Positions 1 to 8,958 of a DNA stretch of 64,000 nt are shown here, one piece after another; position 1 is the first letter of the stretch; each line of letters starts with the position of its first letter. A model generated the notes under the pieces. That model did no database searches. It was not told the origin of the DNA and saw only the letters and a program-made list of their open reading frames with translations. The position numbers and the translations under genes are program-made. The stretch spans positions 1,426,001 through 1,490,000 of the forward strand of contig OZ244928.1 in NCBI GenBank assembly GCA_965221985.1, written 5' to 3'. The stretch comes from J054 sp965221985 (GTDB lineage: Bacteria > Pseudomonadota > Gammaproteobacteria > Steroidobacterales > GCA-2729495).

Positions 1-497
1 TGTCGGATGAAGGGCATTAAGGCCGCGTCAACAATGCTCATCTTATTGCCTAAAATGTAGGCATTGTTCTTCAGTCGTTGTTCCAAGTCGGACAGGAATA
101 CGCTCGCTTCATCGCGCCACTCTATCGCCGTGTGTTGAGGGTGGTATTCCGAATACTTGTAACCATCAAGCTTGGGTTTGAATTCTTGATCATTGCGTTG
201 GACCCATGCATCGGCATCAAGGCTATCGACATCAAGCCAGTGTTCCGAATCCCGCTGGTCCAGCGCCCATTTCATAATGTCGTGGCTTTCATCGATAACT
301 TCACCGTCGCCAAGTACCAGCACGGGTACTGAGCCTTTCGGGGAAGCAGTCAGCATTTCAGCGGGCTTGTTGCTTAAGGATACCTCCCGCAATTCCACGC
401 GTTGCTCGGCAACTGCAATGGCTAGGCGGGCCCGCATGGCGTAGGGGCAGCGGCGGAATGAGTAGAGGATCGGGAGGCTTTGGTGCGGGATTGACAT
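1..497 (-). CDS. Glutathione S-transferase-like protein (3' end outside window)
   Basis: Reading the minus strand from the ATG at 497 gives an open frame to the window edge (165 codons, no stop). The N-terminus starts MSIPHQSLPILYSF and carries SFRRCPYAMRARLA, the thioredoxin-fold active-site motif of a GST subfamily with Cys-Pro-Tyr. It is followed by a region with KGSVPVLV and DESHDIMKWAL, which fits the glutathione-binding part of the N-terminal domain, and then the start of the all-helical C-terminal domain (NKMSIVDAALMPFIR). The likely role is glutathione-dependent conjugation or reduction in the cytosol; the substrate is unknown. The C-terminus is missing only because the window ends. 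Confidence 0.8.
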   Translation of the reverse strand, partial: MSIPHQSLPILYSFRRCPYAMRARLAIAVAEQRVELREVSLSNKPAEMLTASPKGSVPVLVLGDGEVIDESHDIMKWALDQRDSEHWLDVDSLDADAWVQRNDQEFKPKLDGYKYSEYHPQHTAIEWRDEASVFLSDLEQRLKNNAYILGNKMSIVDAALMPFIR

Positions 498-941
498 GGC
501 CGCATGATATTCGGGGAATGCTCGTCGTGCCACCCGACAGCTATAATCAGTGGAAGAAGAACGAGCATTTTGAGGTCTCAGGATTCAGAACAAAAAAGAG
601 CAAGACAAGCTGTAGATAAACTTCACTTTTTGATCCCTCCGCCTGGTGTTCAGATTCATATGAACAAGGTGGATGTGATGCTTCAGCTCCAAGTGGATAC
701 ATTTTTTTTCGATATTGCTAAGGCAGCTACGCAGTGGCTATCAGATATTTCAGGTGATCGGGGAAAGATGGAACAAATAGAAGATATGCTGTTAATATAA
801 ATTCCTGATGCTCAAGGTGGCATAAGTTTTTAGCGTACTTAACCAGTCTGGTGAGTGCGCAACTGCTACGCAGTGCCGAGACGGCCAACAAGTTGGCCGC
901 TGCCACCGGCCTTAGCTTGACAATCCTGGCTTCAAATATTC
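498..941. other. Intergenic stretch with a doubtful short ORF
   Basis: This 440-base gap between the GST-like gene and trhO is visibly A/T-richer than its flanks. A 98-codon plus-strand frame at 504-800 can be read, but it has no good ribosome site and matches no family I recognise; it may be a gene remnant. An 8-bp perfect hairpin (CGGCCAAC, two-base loop, GTTGGCCG) lies at 881-898, just upstream of trhO, without a T-tract. Confidence 0.3.
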
Positions 942-1931
942 ATGTCGCAATTCGTCGTAGCCGCTTTCTATAAGTTTGTCGCCATCGACGCGAGCGAAGA
1001 GCTGCGCGCGTCTATCTTGGCTGAAATGCAGGCTCATCATATACGCGGCACCGTTTTGATTGCCGCCGAGGGCATCAACGGCACCGTAGCGGGCAGTCGT
1101 GCGGACATGGATAGTTTTCTCGGCCTGCTGGGAGGCGATTCACGTTTTGCGCAATTGGAAATAAAGGAATCCTCGTGCCAAGCAATGCCTTTCGCGCGCA
1201 CTAAGGTAAAGCTGAAGCGGGAAATCGTTACCATGGGCGTGGAGGGTATCGATCCTAATCAACTCGTCGGGACCTATGTGGAACCGGAGCAATGGAATGC
1301 TTTGATTAGTGATCCGCAAGTCACGGTGATTGATACGCGCAATGATTATGAAGTCGCCATAGGCGCCTTCGAAAATGCCGTGAACCCGGCGACGAATACT
1401 TTTCGTGAATTCCCCAGTTTCGCTGATCGCAAGCTAGATCCTAAAAAGCATAAGAAAATTGCGATGTACTGTACGGGGGGCATACGCTGTGAAAAATCCA
1501 CGGCCTATCTGAAGCAACAGGGCTTTGATGAGGTTTACCATCTAAGAGGCGGTATCCTGAAATATCTTGAGGAAGTGCCTGAAGAAGATAGTCTTTGGGC
1601 CGGCGAGTGTTTCGTGTTTGACGAGCGTGTCGCCGTTGATCATCAATTGAAGCCAGGCCAGTATGATCAGTGCCATGCTTGCCGGCATCCGATCTCCGTG
1701 GCGGATAAGCAAAGTGATAGCTATGTTGTTGGCGTGAGCTGCCCCCATTGCATTGAGATCAAGACACAGGAACAGCGTCGAGGTTTTGCTGAACGTGAAA
1801 AGCAGGCCCGCTTGGCACGGAAGCGCAACGAACCGCATATTGGTGGGGATATCGCTGACTTATACGCTAGGCGTCGTGAGGAAAAATTGCGGCGTAAGAA
1901 TGACCAACGACGAAAATCCGGGGGTGGATAG
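942..1931 (+). CDS. trhO: tRNA uridine(34) hydroxylase TrhO
   Basis: This is a 329-residue member of the YceA/TrhO family, which uses a rhodanese domain for oxygen-dependent hydroxylation of U34 in tRNA, the first step towards 5-carboxymethoxy- or 5-methoxyuridine. An N-terminal acylphosphatase-like domain (about 1-100, with RGTVLIAAEGINGT) precedes the rhodanese domain (about 120-220) with active-site loop CTGGIRCEKS; the catalytic Cys is at 177 and a second Cys at 183. The C-terminus has a Cys-rich zinc-ribbon-like part (QCHAC and SCPHC) and a basic tail. Length and order match the family. It stands alone on the plus strand. Confidence 0.95.
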   Translation: MSQFVVAAFYKFVAIDASEELRASILAEMQAHHIRGTVLIAAEGINGTVAGSRADMDSFLGLLGGDSRFAQLEIKESSCQAMPFARTKVKLKREIVTMGVEGIDPNQLVGTYVEPEQWNALISDPQVTVIDTRNDYEVAIGAFENAVNPATNTFREFPSFADRKLDPKKHKKIAMYCTGGIRCEKSTAYLKQQGFDEVYHLRGGILKYLEEVPEEDSLWAGECFVFDERVAVDHQLKPGQYDQCHACRHPISVADKQSDSYVVGVSCPHCIEIKTQEQRRGFAEREKQARLARKRNEPHIGGDIADLYARRREEKLRRKNDQRRKSGGG

Positions 1932-2133
1932 CCGGGTTAGAGGTGTTGGCGAAAAACACGGTTTATCGCAAGCTCAAGCAAATCCCGTATCGAGCGCCGT
2001 ACAGTCATACATGGCCAACAATTCCTGGCGGTAGGGTTCGTGTCGAGGTTACGAGTGCCCTCGTCTTAACGAGTACAATGAAACCCCTTGTGAACTGGCA
2101 CGACTGAGTTTGGACCAATAGGCAGGGCTTGAT

Positions 2134-3108
2134 ATGAAATGGACACGACTACTCAAAGCGGCCCCTTGGGGTGCACGCGCCATGCCTCGCGGCGGCGTGA
2201 TGGACGGTTGTTTTTATGTGGTCAGTGGTCGTAGCGGCGCTTTTAAAGTCTACAGTGACACTTGGCGCAGCCCCGATGGTTTGAGCTGGGAAAAAATGTC
2301 GGACAAGACGGGTTGGGGCAAGCGTTGTTATCCGGAAGTCGACGTGGTTCAGGGTCACTTGATCTTGAATGGGGGCCAGAGCTTAAGCACTTTTTATAAC
2401 GATGTCTGGCGCTCGGCGGATGAGGGCAGAACTTGGGAGCAGGTGTGTGCCAGCGCGCCGTGGGAGGTACGTGCTGGCCATCATTCTCACGTGATCGATG
2501 ACGTGATCTATATGTTCGGCGGTGCGCGCAATTCCTTCGACCGAATCTTTTATCCGGAACTCTGGGTCAGCAAAGACTTGGGTGAGACCTGGGAGCTGCG
2601 CGCGGAGCTGCCGCTGGACATGGGCCGAGCCGGGATGCAAGTCGTCGATATAGACGGCAGCATCTACTTCATGGGGGGCGACCACGATAAGCCGGTTTTT
2701 CAGGCGAACTGGCCGGGCCGCAGGAACGATATTTGGAAGTCCGATGATCTGGGCGAGACTTGGGAGCTGCTCGGCCATGCGCCCTGGGCGCCACGCACAG
2801 GACAACAATGCGCGGCTTATAAGGGAAAAATAGTTTGTATCGGCGGTCACGCGCAAGGCAAGCACAAATATAAGCAAGTGCTAATGCATGATCTCTGGAT
2901 GTGGGATCCGCGGGACGATGCAGACAACTGGCAGCTAGTTACCAATCAGGTTTGGAATTGCGAAGAGAGTTCTGAGTTCAGCGGCAAGAGCGATTTCTTG
3001 TTGGCCGTGCGCGACGATAAGATTTGGACATTCGGTGGCGATCGTGAAGTCTTGTCTCCCTGGCCGCAAGATAACGATGTATGGATTGGGGAGTTTCCGT
3101 CAGGCTAG
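2134..3108 (+). CDS. Kelch/sialidase-type beta-propeller protein
   Basis: The 324-residue product has no clear signal peptide and consists of repeated units with the patterns YVVSGR, MFGGARNS, YFMGGDHD, CIGGHAQG and FGGDRE (kelch-like GG turns). These alternate with W-S-x-D-x-G-x-T-W motifs (for example WVSKDLGETWEL, WKSDDLGETWEL), which resemble Asp-box turns. A six- or seven-bladed propeller is therefore expected. No catalytic residues can be assigned, so binding or scaffolding is as likely as an enzyme. Its ATG lies about 200 bp after trhO and it appears to be a single gene. Confidence 0.75.
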   Translation: MKWTRLLKAAPWGARAMPRGGVMDGCFYVVSGRSGAFKVYSDTWRSPDGLSWEKMSDKTGWGKRCYPEVDVVQGHLILNGGQSLSTFYNDVWRSADEGRTWEQVCASAPWEVRAGHHSHVIDDVIYMFGGARNSFDRIFYPELWVSKDLGETWELRAELPLDMGRAGMQVVDIDGSIYFMGGDHDKPVFQANWPGRRNDIWKSDDLGETWELLGHAPWAPRTGQQCAAYKGKIVCIGGHAQGKHKYKQVLMHDLWMWDPRDDADNWQLVTNQVWNCEESSEFSGKSDFLLAVRDDKIWTFGGDREVLSPWPQDNDVWIGEFPSG

Positions 3109-3329
3109 GCGCGGTTTGTAGCGATCTTAGGTCAGGCGCTGTTGTGTGGCGATAGAAGATCCGCTGACAATATCGTGGATGAAAGTATTGCTTGAGCTGC
3201 TCAAACACAAAGGTGTAAGCGTTGCCGCCATAGTCATTGGGTCGCCAGAGCGACGCTAGACTACTTTCCGTTCGTATTGCATCCACATACACTAGGCCCC
3301 GCAAACCGAGATGCCTGAGGAGATGAGCT

Positions 3330-4121
3330 GTGGCCGAACTGTTTACGCTGGACAACCTGTTTACCTTGTGCATGCTGATTCTGTTGCAAGCCGTTTTGGG
3401 CTTCGACAACTTGCTCTATATTTCGCTGGAGTCTAAACGCGCGCCCGCGGAATATCAGCAGAGTGTTCGCCGCTGGGGTATTGGGCTCGCCGTCGGGGCA
3501 CGTATCGTACTGTTGTTCTTGCTGCTGAATCTGATCAAATACACGCAAAATGTATTGTTCTCTATCGATTGGTCGGGGGTTGTGCATGCGGAATTCAATT
3601 TGCATAGCTTGATCGTCTTGTTGGGCGGTGTCTTTATTCTCTATACGGCGCTAAAAGAAATATTTCACATGCTCAACGTCCAGGATCTGGAGCATGAATC
3701 GCGGGAGCCCCAATCTGTTGGCAAGGTCGTGGCGCTTATTGTCATTATGAATGTGGTTTTTTCCTTCGATTCCATCCTCAGTGCGATGGCGCTTTCGGAT
3801 GTTTTCTTCGTGATGGCAACAGCGATCATCGTGGGTGGTATTCTGATGATCGTCTTGGCCGATACCATTGCGACTTTCTTGCAGAAGAACCGCATGTACG
3901 AAGTGCTGGGATTGTTCATACTTTTTGTCGTGGGGATCATGCTGCTGTCGGAAGGTGGGCACCTGGCGCACATGACTTTCTTTGATCAAGAGATCACGCC
4001 AATGACTAAGGCAACCTTCTATTTTGTTATCGCTGTACTGGTGGTGTCCGACATTGTTCAATCTAGTTACCAGCGTAAGATTCTGGCTGAACGGGCTTTG
4101 GTGGAAAGGCGGAAAGTCTAG
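3330..4121 (+). CDS. TerC-family integral membrane protein
   Basis: The 263-residue protein starts at GTG after a GAGGAGAT ribosome site. It has about seven hydrophobic segments and the paired acidic motifs of the TerC/Alx family: LGFDNLLYISL near residue 25 and NVVFSFDSILSAMAL near 140. Known family members act in Mn2+ export or metal homeostasis, sometimes with tellurite resistance. No second ter gene is present, so a tellurite operon is not indicated; inner-membrane metal handling is the best guess. Directly after the stop comes the inverted-repeat element at 4141-4273. Confidence 0.85.
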   Translation: MAELFTLDNLFTLCMLILLQAVLGFDNLLYISLESKRAPAEYQQSVRRWGIGLAVGARIVLLFLLLNLIKYTQNVLFSIDWSGVVHAEFNLHSLIVLLGGVFILYTALKEIFHMLNVQDLEHESREPQSVGKVVALIVIMNVVFSFDSILSAMALSDVFFVMATAIIVGGILMIVLADTIATFLQKNRMYEVLGLFILFVVGIMLLSEGGHLAHMTFFDQEITPMTKATFYFVIAVLVVSDIVQSSYQRKILAERALVERRKV

Positions 4122-4140
4122 GCGGCTGAGCCTAGCAAGC

Positions 4141-4273
4141 GTAGTGGGGTCGAACCGAATTAATTTTTCCGCATGCTGGCGTTTGGGAGGGGCTAAACTA
4201 CAGGTATTTAATTGCTCAATGGGGTGCAGTTTTTAGCGCACGGAAAAATTAATTCGGTTCGACCCCAGACTAC
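4141..4273. repeat. Miniature inverted-repeat element (27-bp perfect arms)
   Basis: The arm at 4145-4171 (ending TTAATTTTTCCG) is the exact reverse complement of 4241-4267, separated by 69 bp with no coding capacity. Outside a 2-base bulge the pairing continues for another few bases (GTAGT / ACTAC). The GGGGTCGAA...AATTAATT arm resembles sequences that flank IS200-like REP-associated tyrosine transposase genes in gammaproteobacteria, so this may be a non-autonomous REPIN or MITE. It lies between convergent genes and could also act as a bidirectional terminator. Confidence 0.7.
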
Positions 4274-4288
4274 TCGTTGACTACCCCA

Positions 4289-6169
4289 CTACCAGCCACC
4301 ACCACCACCCCCGCCGCCGCCACCCCCCGAAGAGCCACCGCCGCCGCTGCCCGATGAGGAGCCGGGTGCTTGTGACGCAGAGCTGATGGCGTTGCCGAGG
4401 GTGCCTGACATGTCGGCCGCGAATTGGCCAAAACTATGGATCGGTTTATTGCCTCTGTACCAAGTGGGCCGATAGCTTTGTTGTTGATCGGCGGCAATTC
4501 TCGCGAACAATTGTTCGAATTGATCCGCCCAGGGTTGTTCAACGCCCAGGGCTACGGCGTAGGGTAGAAAGCGTTCGAACAAGTCGGGTGATTTCTCGGG
4601 AGTTGGGCCCGCCAGGCCTTCGATTTGCTTCAGCTCGTCCGCCTCTGCAACCTCCAAGTACATGCGGAAGCCTTCGATTTGATCCATGGTTTTGCGGCCC
4701 TTGGTCGTGGGGGCTTTCATCAGCCTGACCGACAAAAAGATTAGTCCGACGGCGACTAACAGGGTAGCGACGGCTGCCGGCGTCAATGGGGCAAGGGCCA
4801 AGGCGATTAGAAACGTGACGAAGCCAATAATGGCCGCCGGCAAGATCAGGCCAAAGTTTGTTAAGAAATTCGTTTTTCTATAGTGTGATTTTAGTGCTGA
4901 GTCATGGGCTTTTATGGCCGCTCGTACGGTCTCGTGTTTGTCCTGGGTTAGCTGCAGGTAGTTGCCGGCAACGAACAAGTTTCCGAGCACTACCTCTTCG
5001 CCGGGACCTAATGCGGGCAGTTCCTCTGATTCAACGTTTTTTTCTAAGACAAAAACATCATCATAAATCGCGTCAATGGCGTTCTCGGCCAGATCCACCA
5101 AGGGTCCGATCAATCGATTGGCTAAGGAGTCACGATCCTTGAATTTTTCCCTCAGTTGATCCAGAGATTTATCGTATAGCGCATCGCCAGCGGCCGCTCG
5201 CAGGGCATCGTTGTGGCCTTCGTGAATCGTGATATAGCCTTTGGCTGCCAGGCTAAGCACCGCGGCGGAAAAGCCTTGCTTATCGTGTGACATGTTCAGG
5301 ATATAACGACAGGCGCCCGGCGACAGGTCATCCGGAGGCGCGTAGTGCGGAAATTTTGGGCCGGGCCCGGGGTCGCGTCCGTAGCGGTTCCAGACGAAGT
5401 AGAGATATACGGCCATCAGGACCAAGCCAGTCAGGGTAACGAGTAGGCCGCGATTATCCTTAAGTAGCTGTGTCGTACGCTCAGTCTTTGTTGGTTCGGA
5501 CACCACGCCTTTGGGCCAGCTCAAAACTACCGTTAGCCCGTGTCCCGGCGGCAGGCTTCCTGTTGCGGAAATTTTCGCCTCGCTATCGTCCGTCACGGAT
5601 GCGCGATAGTCTTGCCTCTTCGCGCCGAAAGGTCCGGTGTAGCCTTCGATGGACATGGCCTTTGCTGGAACCCCGGCGGGTAGCTTGATGGTCGCGCTGG
5701 CGCTGTTGATGGCGAAATCCCAGCCATTGCCCGTGACGTTCCAATAAAGCTCATCATGATCATCAAAGTAGCCAAGCTGGCGTGAAGTGCGGTACGCAAT
5801 GGCGTATTCGTATTCACCTGGCTTGAGAAATTTGTCATCGCGGCCAATGTACAAGCGTGTGCCATTGGCATATTTCTCCGTGAAGAAAGGCTCGTTGCTG
5901 CCATCGCGGCTTACGCCCTCGACGATGAAATCGACTCTGATCTTATTGTTCCAGCGGTCTCTATAATCTGTGGGAAAGTCGCGGTAAATGCCGCGCCGAA
6001 TTTTGTCGCCCTCGGCGCGTATGCGAATTGTCTCGGTCACAGTCATCGAACTGTCCGCCAGAACTTGTATATCGCTGTGAAAGTTGAGAATTTTTTCCTG
6101 GGCGAATGCGGTTTGTAGCGCGCAAGCGAAAACGAGCGAGGTCAGCCACAGTAAACATGCGCGCAGCAT
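4289..6169 (-). CDS. DUF2207 membrane protein with glycine-rich tail
   Basis: The 626-residue protein has a signal peptide (MLRACLLWLTSLVFACALQTAFA) followed by an extracytoplasmic beta-rich DUF2207 region (about 24-225, with RRGIYRDFP and VTGNGWDFAI). There is a membrane helix near 245-265, a cytoplasmic stretch, two or more membrane helices near 430-475, and a C-terminus that ends in a long Gly run and Trp. This layout is typical of DUF2207 proteins, whose biochemical role is unknown. The ATG overlaps the lemA stop by one base (TGATG), so the two genes are translationally coupled; LemA and DUF2207 proteins are often paired in envelope-associated loci. Confidence 0.9.
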   Translation of the reverse strand: MLRACLLWLTSLVFACALQTAFAQEKILNFHSDIQVLADSSMTVTETIRIRAEGDKIRRGIYRDFPTDYRDRWNNKIRVDFIVEGVSRDGSNEPFFTEKYANGTRLYIGRDDKFLKPGEYEYAIAYRTSRQLGYFDDHDELYWNVTGNGWDFAINSASATIKLPAGVPAKAMSIEGYTGPFGAKRQDYRASVTDDSEAKISATGSLPPGHGLTVVLSWPKGVVSEPTKTERTTQLLKDNRGLLVTLTGLVLMAVYLYFVWNRYGRDPGPGPKFPHYAPPDDLSPGACRYILNMSHDKQGFSAAVLSLAAKGYITIHEGHNDALRAAAGDALYDKSLDQLREKFKDRDSLANRLIGPLVDLAENAIDAIYDDVFVLEKNVESEELPALGPGEEVVLGNLFVAGNYLQLTQDKHETVRAAIKAHDSALKSHYRKTNFLTNFGLILPAAIIGFVTFLIALALAPLTPAAVATLLVAVGLIFLSVRLMKAPTTKGRKTMDQIEGFRMYLEVAEADELKQIEGLAGPTPEKSPDLFERFLPYAVALGVEQPWADQFEQLFARIAADQQQSYRPTWYRGNKPIHSFGQFAADMSGTLGNAISSASQAPGSSSGSGGGGSSGGGGGGGGGGGW

Positions 6170-6714
6170 CAGACCGAGACCTCCGGTGCAGCGCGGGTTT
6201 CGGCCTCAAAGAATTCCGCGGGATTGATGCGGAATAGTCTAGCGATCAACAAATCCGGGAAGGTTTCAACCCGGGTGTTCAATATTCTGACCGAACCATT
6301 GTAAAAACGACGTGCGTATTGCAGGTGATCTTCGACTTCCACAAGTTGTTTTTGTAGATCGAGAAAATTCTGGTTGGCCTTGAGGTCTGGATAAGATTCG
6401 GCAAGCAGCACCAACTTGCGTAAACCCGAGGCGAGCTGATCCTCCAGTCCCGCTTTTTCGGCCAAGCGTTTGGCGGCAGCCGACTGACTCCGCAATTCGG
6501 TAACCGCCGCCATGGTCGCGCGTTCATGGTCGGCATAGGCCCTAACCGCTTTCACTAATAGTGGAATTAATTCATGGCGGCGTGTGAGCTGCACATCGAT
6601 ATCGCTCCAAGCTGATTGCACCCGGTTGCGATCCTTGATGAGCCTGTTAAATAGTAAGATTCCCGCAAGAAGTAGCAACAGAGCTAAGAGGAACAGCAGA
6701 CTGCCAGCAGACAT
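6169..6714 (-). CDS. lemA: LemA family protein
   Basis: The roughly 181-residue protein has one N-terminal membrane helix (LLFLLALLLLLAGILLF) followed by the all-helical LemA domain with FNRLIKDRNRVQSAWSDIDV, RRHELIPLLVKAVRAY, SYPDLKANQNFLDLQKQL and ARRFYNGSVRILN, all family hallmarks. It is membrane-anchored with the helical domain outside or inside; the function is unknown. The ATG at 6714 was chosen over an upstream TTG at 6723 because AGG lies at suitable spacing. It is the first gene of a two-gene operon with the DUF2207 gene. Confidence 0.93.
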   Translation of the reverse strand: MSAGSLLFLLALLLLLAGILLFNRLIKDRNRVQSAWSDIDVQLTRRHELIPLLVKAVRAYADHERATMAAVTELRSQSAAAKRLAEKAGLEDQLASGLRKLVLLAESYPDLKANQNFLDLQKQLVEVEDHLQYARRFYNGSVRILNTRVETFPDLLIARLFRINPAEFFEAETRAAPEVSV

Positions 6715-6843
6715 GAAGATCAACCTGATACCGGTAACAGACGAAAACTAGCATAGTCAGGCGTTCAATTCGGCCAAACTAGACTTTTGGCTCAACAGAT
6801 TGCGATGGTGACGATTGAGCCTTCTTGCGATTTCGATCGATTG

Positions 6844-7338
6844 CTACTGGAGTCCGGGTTCAACCGCGGCCTTGCCCGGCGTATAAACGGCGTACACGTA
6901 TATTTTTGCGCCGCAATTATCTAGCTGTTGTTTGATTAGGGGTTGCACGTCTGGCCAATCTAGTCCGCCGACACCCGTAGCCAAGCGGGGGATTGCCACG
7001 GACTTCAGTTTTTCTTTCTTGATTAGTTTCTTCAAGGACCGCAGGGCATGATTCACGCTGCTAAGGCTCGCTTTCCCCGGCCGGCTGCCGTGTTCATAGC
7101 CACCTTCTTGCGTTATCAGGTTGATGATGCGCACACCACCCGCACCGCTCCAAATCCAGGCGCTGCCCAGCTTCGGATGCTGTTGATGACACCAATGGTG
7201 AAAATCCTTGTGCATAGCCGGATAGTTTTTATGTAGGGCCTGGGCAAGACCATTGTTCATTGGGTCATTGGCCGCTACGCCATGACCAATCGCCTCCGCG
7301 CGGGACAATAGAATGTCCCCTTCAACTTCATGAATCAT
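6844..7338 (-). CDS. Stand-alone macro-domain protein (TARG1/OARD1-like)
   Basis: The 164 residues form a single macro domain that starts at residue 1 (IHEVEGDILLSRAEAIGHGVA) and contains GGVRIINLITQ and AIPRLATGVGGLDWPDV, the latter typical of the ALC1/TARG1-type macro clade that binds or hydrolyses ADP-ribose esters. A ribosome site, GAGGAA, precedes the ATG. Likely roles are removal of ADP-ribose from glutamate or nucleic acid, or handling O-acetyl-ADP-ribose. DarG antitoxins share this domain, but no DarT toxin gene is adjacent. Confidence 0.88.
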   Translation of the reverse strand: MIHEVEGDILLSRAEAIGHGVAANDPMNNGLAQALHKNYPAMHKDFHHWCHQQHPKLGSAWIWSGAGGVRIINLITQEGGYEHGSRPGKASLSSVNHALRSLKKLIKKEKLKSVAIPRLATGVGGLDWPDVQPLIKQQLDNCGAKIYVYAVYTPGKAAVEPGLQ

Positions 7339-7435
7339 CGACTATTCCTCAAGAGTTAATGCGCTTGACCCCCTATTTAAGAGTGGTGCCGGGAATTTGG
7401 CCATACGCGTTTTCCGATCTCACAGGCATCGCGAT

Positions 7436-8755
7436 TTAGTCAACAAGATACTCGCTTACAGTGATCTGATTGACCCATTCTCCAACGGTCTCAAGCCCGG
7501 ATAATTCTTGCCAAAGCTTGTCAGCCATTTCCCGGCCAAGCCCATAGCGCTGTTGCAGCAGGCCATAAACCGTCATGAACTGATGTTCGGTGTTTAGCAA
7601 ATCCGCAATGGGTGTTTGCCTATCAATAGCGGTCAACTTGCCGTCTTTGCCGGATTCAACGCTGGTCGCGGCTTTTGATAACACCGTTGTGAGGATCTCC
7701 GCCGGCCCGACAATATTCTGCGAGTCGGCGACGAACCGGGGTTCATCGTCTTCAATTCGTACCTTGCCGGTGTAGAAGCTGGCCAGGTCGCCATAGTGTC
7801 GCCACGAATATTCGGCGATGTAAATCGATGGGCTGGCGCTAATTCGTTTTAAATTCGTGATTTCTAAACCAAAGCCATCATTGTCGTAGCTTTCGCTTTG
7901 CTGGACTAGCTGCCAGGCGGCCGATCTTGCTGCTTCCTCTGAGCCGGGATCCGGACCATGGCCGTGTTCGTCCCAGATCTCAACTTGGCGGTTGTTGACA
8001 GGCGCGAAAAAGTCAGTGTTAAATAAATGTTGCGATTCTTCATCGACATAAACCGTAAATGACCGTTCTCCCGCGGCAAATGGCGCAATTTGATACGGAG
8101 GAAACAGCAACGTCAGACTGGCATTAGAAACAAGCCAGTTTTCCCAGTTGGCTGCCTCGGGCGCCAAACCCGACACATCAAGCTGGTCACCGAGGGTTTC
8201 GCGAAAATGCTGCGTGGCGAGTTTGCCGATTTCTTCTAGACTTTGCGGGCTAGCGAGTATTTCGCTCAATGCAATAGGCAGATGGTCGGCCTTCTTATAG
8301 GAGAATGTTTTCAGGAAATGCTGATTATGAGCACCGCCGGTATAAGTGCTGCCACGAATGATGAAGGTATAGATTGCATCCGATTCAGCAGTATCCCAGT
8401 TAGTGCTGATCTCATATTGGTGCTCGTCAAAATAGCCGGGCAGAGGTTCATCCTTAGTCAGTTCAATGAAGAAGGCGGCCCTTTTCGTGACAAAATCCTG
8501 CATATGCTTGCTTGCGACGTCGTTGGCCGTAAGTGGTACACGCAGACTTACTGTGTAGCGGTTGGTTTTTTCGTAGTACTCGCCGTCTTGATTTAGCGAG
8601 ATTTCTTTAGGCGTGGTTTTTTGGAGATTTGGCGCTTGACCATTCTCCGTGCCGCAAGAAACTGTAAGGGCGAGGATGAAAAGGCAGGTAATACACTGAG
8701 TAAAGCGCCGTAGCCGGTCCAAGAATGCATTCCAGCTAAAACCTCGTTCACGCAT
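7436..8755 (-). CDS. Putative lipoprotein with DUF3298/RsiV-like domains
   Basis: The 439-residue protein has a hydrophobic leader ending LALTVSC (Cys34), a slightly imperfect lipobox. The body contains a beta region with YTGGAHNQHF followed by LSEILASPQSLEEIGKLA and VLLFPPYQIAPFAAG-like text (LTLLFPPYQIAPFAAGERS). This is the order seen in DUF4163-DUF3298 proteins such as RsiV, where the fold binds lysozyme. The C-terminal 170 residues are not assigned. A TATAAT sequence lies only 12 bases before the ATG (minus strand, 8764-8769), suggesting a short leader. It is probably anchored to a membrane facing the periplasm. Confidence 0.7.
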   Translation of the reverse strand: MRERGFSWNAFLDRLRRFTQCITCLFILALTVSCGTENGQAPNLQKTTPKEISLNQDGEYYEKTNRYTVSLRVPLTANDVASKHMQDFVTKRAAFFIELTKDEPLPGYFDEHQYEISTNWDTAESDAIYTFIIRGSTYTGGAHNQHFLKTFSYKKADHLPIALSEILASPQSLEEIGKLATQHFRETLGDQLDVSGLAPEAANWENWLVSNASLTLLFPPYQIAPFAAGERSFTVYVDEESQHLFNTDFFAPVNNRQVEIWDEHGHGPDPGSEEAARSAAWQLVQQSESYDNDGFGLEITNLKRISASPSIYIAEYSWRHYGDLASFYTGKVRIEDDEPRFVADSQNIVGPAEILTTVLSKAATSVESGKDGKLTAIDRQTPIADLLNTEHQFMTVYGLLQQRYGLGREMADKLWQELSGLETVGEWVNQITVSEYLVD

Positions 8756-8958
8756 GACCGCCGATTATACTGAGCTTTACGGGCAGACACCGCCAGGCTT
8801 TCACGGGGACCCGGCAGCTGATTGTCCACCAGTAAAAAGAGCAGAAGCATTCTTCCGCCCGCTAGCCTAGTTGGCTGATAGGATACCGAGCTGACTGTCA
8901 TGCCTCGTAAGCACGGCGATCAATTATATCTATATACGGGACGGGAGTAAGCCGAACA

